Of a DNA stretch of 10,024 nucleotides, positions 7,601 to 10,024 are shown in pieces. Location: contig JBBHKE010001204.1 in assembly GCA_037447655.1 (NCBI GenBank), forward strand, positions 1 to 10,024. Reading direction: 5' to 3'. Made by a program: the position numbers and the translations under genes. Position 1 is the first letter of the stretch, and every line of letters starts with the position of its first letter. A model generated the notes under the pieces. That model had not been told where the DNA came from. It saw only the letters and a program-made list of their open reading frames with translations, and made no database searches. The stretch comes from Zygnema cylindricum (Eukaryota; Streptophyta; Zygnematophyceae; Zygnematales; Zygnemataceae).

Positions 7601-8728
7601 CTCGGCTGGGGCCTCTGCCTCTCTTATTTCAGCCCCTCTCTCTCTCAAAGTTGCCCTAAAACTTCCTAATGCCTCCCTTGTGAAAATTGCTGCTGATGTT
7701 GAATTCAATGTCTTACTTTCCAACAAAACATGGAATCTTGTTCCCCTTCCCCTTGGAAGAAAGGCAGTCGATACGAAATGGGTCTTCCCTGTAAAACAAA
7801 AAGCGGATGGATCCGTGGACAAATACAAAGCTCGCTTGGTGGCGAAGGTCTTTTCCCAAATCAAAGGTATAGATTTCACTGAAACATTAGCTCTTGTTGC
7901 CCGATTGACATCTATCCGCACTTTACTTGCTTTAGCTGCTGAACATGATTTCCATGTTCATCAGATGGATGTTAAAAATGCCTTCTTAAATGGGATATTG
8001 TCTAATGACATTTACATGCATCACCCTAAAGGCTATATTTCCCCAGGATCTAAACATCTGGTTTGCCATCTCAGTAAAACAATGTATGGATTAAAGCAAT
8101 CCCCCCGTGTATGGAGCCATACCATAGATGCCATTATGCGGAAAGAAGGATTTACCCCAATTGATGCCGATTTTAGCATTTACTCTCGTGGCTCTGGCAC
8201 CTCCTTGATCATTGTTGCCATCTTTGTCGACGATCTACTTCTTGTTGGTCCTTCCCTCTCTAAAATCTCCACTGTCAAATCTCTCTTTCAGACTCATTTT
8301 GACATGGCCGATCTAGGTGAGCTCACTTTTTATTTGGGCATTCAAGTTTCTCGTAACCGCTCGGCTCGCTCCCTCTCTCTCTCTCAGGAGACCTTTATCT
8401 CTGATCTTTTGGATTTGGAACGCTTTGGCATGGCAGAGTGCTCCTCCCTTTCCACTCCTTTAGATGCCGATGCCCCTCTCCTCCCTTCCACTAACTCCCT
8501 TCTCTCCCCCTCCCTCTATGCCACTTACCGCTCAATGGTCGGGGCCCTTATGTACGCCATGCACGCCAACCGCCCTGACATTGCCACAACTGTCGCTAAA
8601 CTCAGTCAATTCCTTCAACATACTTCTCTTGATCATCTTGCCGCAGCCAAACGTGTCTTTCGTTATCTGCAAGGCATTAAAACTCTTTGTCTCATATATT
8701 CTTCCTCTGGCTCTAGTGCTCTCTTACA
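7554..8728 (+). pseudogene. pol: Copia reverse transcriptase domain, intact frame
   Basis: RT copies the element RNA into cDNA inside the particle. The frame is open for the whole domain. Motifs in order: KWVFPVKQKADGSVDKYKARLVAK (about 7776-7845), QMDVKNAFLNG with the first catalytic Asp at 7968, TMYGLKQSPRVW, then FVDDLL with the Asp pair at 8229-8234, followed by DLGELTFYLGIQV and the connection region MVGALMYAMHANRPDIATT. Residues that are usually fixed have drifted (VAKV for VAKG, TLALVA for TFAPVA), in line with relaxed selection. The ATG at 7554 is not a true start, since RT is translated as part of the polyprotein. The frame is lost near 8728, where RNase H takes over in another frame. 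Confidence 0.93.
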
Positions 8729-9254
8729 GGTTTTGTTGATTCAGATTGGGCACTTGATGAGCTTTCCCGCCGTTCCACCATTGGCTCGTGCTTCTTTTTG
8801 GGCAATGGTCTTATCTCTTGGTCATGCAAAAAGCAACCTACCACGGCATGCTCCAGCACTGAGGCGGAATATATGGCCGCTTGTCACGCCGACAAGGAAG
8901 ATGTTTGGCTTCGGACCTTGCTTTCCAATCTTGGGTTTCCCCCTTCAGCCCCTACTCCTATTTTTTCAGATTCCTAAGGAGCCCTTGCTTTGATCCGCAA
9001 TCCTGTTCACCACAAGCGGACGAAGCACATCAACATTCAGTATCATTATTCTCGGGAGCGGGTAGAAGATGGCACTCTCCAGTTTCTTTATGTCAAATCC
9101 TTCTCGGGAGCGGGTAGAAGATGGCACTCTCCAGTTTCTTTATGTCAAATCCGCCGACCAGGTGGCCGATTATCTCACCAAGGCTATTCATCGCCCTCAC
9201 TTTGAGCAGCATCGCCTCTCCTCTGGGCTTCGTCTTCCTTCTCCTCTTGGCTAA
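8729..9254 (+). pseudogene. pol: Copia RNase H, stop and 52-bp duplication
   Basis: RNase H removes the RNA strand during cDNA synthesis. The domain begins at 8729 with GFVDSDWA (catalytic Asp at 8738) in a frame shifted against RT, so a one-base indel lies just before it. It continues through RRSTIGSCFFLG and SSTEAEYMAACHA, which has the catalytic Glu. Next comes SDS, then TAA at 8975-8977 where copia elements usually have Gln, then GALALIRNP and HKRTKHI. The exact 52-bp tandem duplication at 9049-9152 shifts the frame again. The tail ADQVADYLTKAIHRPHFEQ reads from 9153 to TAA 9252-9254, the normal C-terminus of copia pol. Not functional. Confidence 0.92.
9049..9152 (+). repeat. Exact 52-bp tandem duplication in RNase H
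   Basis: Bases 9049-9100 and 9101-9152 are identical. Both copies start TTCTCGGGAGCGGG and end TATGTCAAATCC. Since 52 is not a multiple of three, the second copy shifts the frame by one. The absence of any difference suggests a recent event compared with the rest of the decay. Confidence 0.97.
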
Positions 9255-9297
9255 ATTTCCTTTTATTTTCATCTCAATCTACTTCCTAGTTTTCGCT

Positions 9298-9307
9298 TGA
9301 GGGGGGG
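9298..9307 (+). promoter_or_regulatory. Polypurine tract before the 3' LTR
   Basis: TGAGGGGGGG runs directly into the TG of the 3' LTR at 9308. In LTR retrotransposons this purine run primes plus-strand DNA synthesis. TTGAGGGGG-type tracts are usual in copia. No such tract precedes the LTR at 3019, which fits 3019 being the 5' end of an element. Confidence 0.88.
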
Positions 9308-9866
9308 TGTTAAAAGACATTTCGCGTCGGTTCAGTCCGTACGCGTCATTACATGTCATTACATATGTCGGTCTGTTCTTGGTCTTGACCGTACGAATCA
9401 TTACATGCGTCTGTCAAGTCTTTGTCTTATTTTGTACCGGTTCATTTCATGTGTCAGTCCAGTCTTGCCGCCCTACGTAGAAGTCCTTTGGGCGACGGTC
9501 TCTTTTTGTCCTACGTATGTTCATTGTTTGTATTTATTCTCTTTTGTACTTTACTTGTTGCTTCGTACTCTTTGTCATTTGAGTCTACGTCGTTACTTTA
9601 GGTCTTAATTACTTTTGTACATTGCCGCCCTAAAGTCAATCCGTTACAATCTAGCTTACGTTAGAATCTAGTCTACATACATTAGAATCTAGTCACGTAG
9701 AATCTTGGTTAGGATCCTTTTTGTTACAGTGCACCAATGAGCGCTTAGACTCCACAGTAATTAGCACTGTGTATTTTGTATATAAGTGAATTTTCTCACT
9801 CAATAAAATCATCCCAAATACAAATCAATTCCTCTCTCCAATGCATTGATCTTTCTCTTGTGTACA
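9308..9866 (+). repeat. Second LTR: 3' LTR and 5' LTR of the next copy
   Basis: It starts TGTTAAAAGACA like the first LTR and is 13 bp longer owing to a tandem repeat of GTCATTACAT near 9355 and a 3-bp indel near 9635. From 9638 on it is identical to the first LTR. It carries CCAAT at 9734-9738, TATATAA at 9779-9785 and AATAAA at 9802-9807. It is followed not by host DNA but by another gag start, so it serves two tandem copies. The exact 3' end is placed by analogy with the first LTR. Confidence 0.9.
9726..9807 (+). promoter_or_regulatory. Promoter signals of the second LTR
   Basis: The same CCAAT, TATATAA and AATAAA order as in the first LTR, with identical spacing and the same flanking 7-bp inverted repeat ACAGTGC/GCACTGT. 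Confidence 0.7.
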
Positions 9867-9871
9867 ATTTC

Positions 9872-10024
9872 ATGGCTTCCGCCAATCCACCTCCAATTGG
9901 TTATGGGCCTAGCCATGCCACTTCTAATAGTATCCATAAGTTTGATGGCCAAAACTTGTATGATTGGTCATTTTCAGCCATGCATTTTTCAAACACGAGA
10001 AGATTTGGGACCATTTTATAGGAA
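9872..10024 (+). pseudogene. gag: Start of a second gag copy, cut by the window end
   Basis: ATG 9872 opens the same N-terminal gag sequence as at 3570, MASANPPPIGYG followed by HKFDGQNLYDW. Over this stretch the DNA is identical to the first copy except for one base (G at 10008, T at 3706). It carries the same T-run frameshift (9985-9989), so its ORF ends early at TAG about 10019. It continues past the window. With the LTR at 9308 it shows an LTR-internal-LTR-internal arrangement. The candidate primer-binding sequence recurs at 9899-9909. Confidence 0.93.

Larger units (their letters stand above)
3019..9866 (+). mobile_element. Degenerate Ty1/copia retrotransposon, near full length
   Basis: Two direct LTRs (3019 to about 3564 and 9308 to about 9866) enclose gag, protease, integrase, reverse transcriptase and RNase H in that order. 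Integrase upstream of RT defines Ty1/copia rather than Ty3/gypsy. A polypurine tract lies directly before the 3' LTR. The total span is about 6.85 kb, including a 1055-bp foreign solo LTR, so the native element is about 5.8 kb, normal for copia. Multiple in-frame stops, T-run frameshifts and a 52-bp duplication make it non-autonomous. The 5' flank CAAAA (3014-3018) would be the expected target duplication. It cannot be checked at the 3' side, because the second LTR runs straight into another gag start. Confidence 0.95.

Noticed and set aside
1-10024. CRISPR array, phage, operon or bacterial features
   Set aside because: No regularly spaced repeats with spacers, no bacterial gene organisation; every recognisable protein is retroelement-derived.

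Overview
This is eukaryotic repeat DNA. I found no intact host gene, no RNA gene and nothing of prokaryotic type. The window is a stack of transposable elements: non-autonomous DNA transposons on the left (about 270-1950), a decayed Ty1/copia pol remnant in the middle (about 2395-3018), and a degenerate, nearly full-length Ty1/copia retrotransposon on the right (3019 to about 9866). The right-hand LTR of that element is followed directly by the gag start of a second copy that runs off the window. The host lineage is not fixed by the sequence; plant, algal or invertebrate origins all remain possible.

Left part. A 321-bp foldback element (273-593) has arms of roughly 100 bp. Two copies of one roughly 560-bp hAT-type MITE follow in opposite orientation (628-1191 and 1386-1946). 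Together they look like a single 1.3-kb palindrome, but each has its own perfect 8-bp target-site duplication (GTGTACGA and CTGTACTT), so they are two independent insertions 194 bp apart. No transposase is encoded.

Middle. At 1955-2394 I see no gene. At 2395-3018 lies a heavily mutated fragment of a different copia family (end of reverse transcriptase plus RNase H). It is cut off exactly after an HKRTK motif by the TG of the next LTR.

Right part. The main copia element has an LTR with CCAAT, TATA and AATAAA signals, gag with a CCHC zinc knuckle, protease (DSGA), integrase (HHCC and DD35E), a Pro/Ser-rich linker, reverse transcriptase (FVDD), RNase H, a polypurine tract and a 3' LTR. The order PR-INT-RT-RH is diagnostic of Ty1/copia. 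The element is dead: it has several in-frame stops, homopolymer frameshifts and an exact 52-bp tandem duplication near the end of RNase H. A 1055-bp solo LTR of another retrotransposon (4913-5967) also sits between protease and integrase, with TG...CA ends and a 5-bp duplication ACATT.

The order of events can be partly read from the nesting: old copia remnant, then insertion of the main copia element, then insertion of a foreign LTR retrotransposon that recombined to a solo LTR. The LTR-internal-LTR-internal arrangement also arose, probably by unequal recombination or tandem duplication. The most unusual points are the two opposed MITEs, the precisely readable solo-LTR nesting, a possible internal (half-tRNA) initiator-Met primer-binding site at the start of gag, and a sharp change in LTR divergence part way along the repeat.
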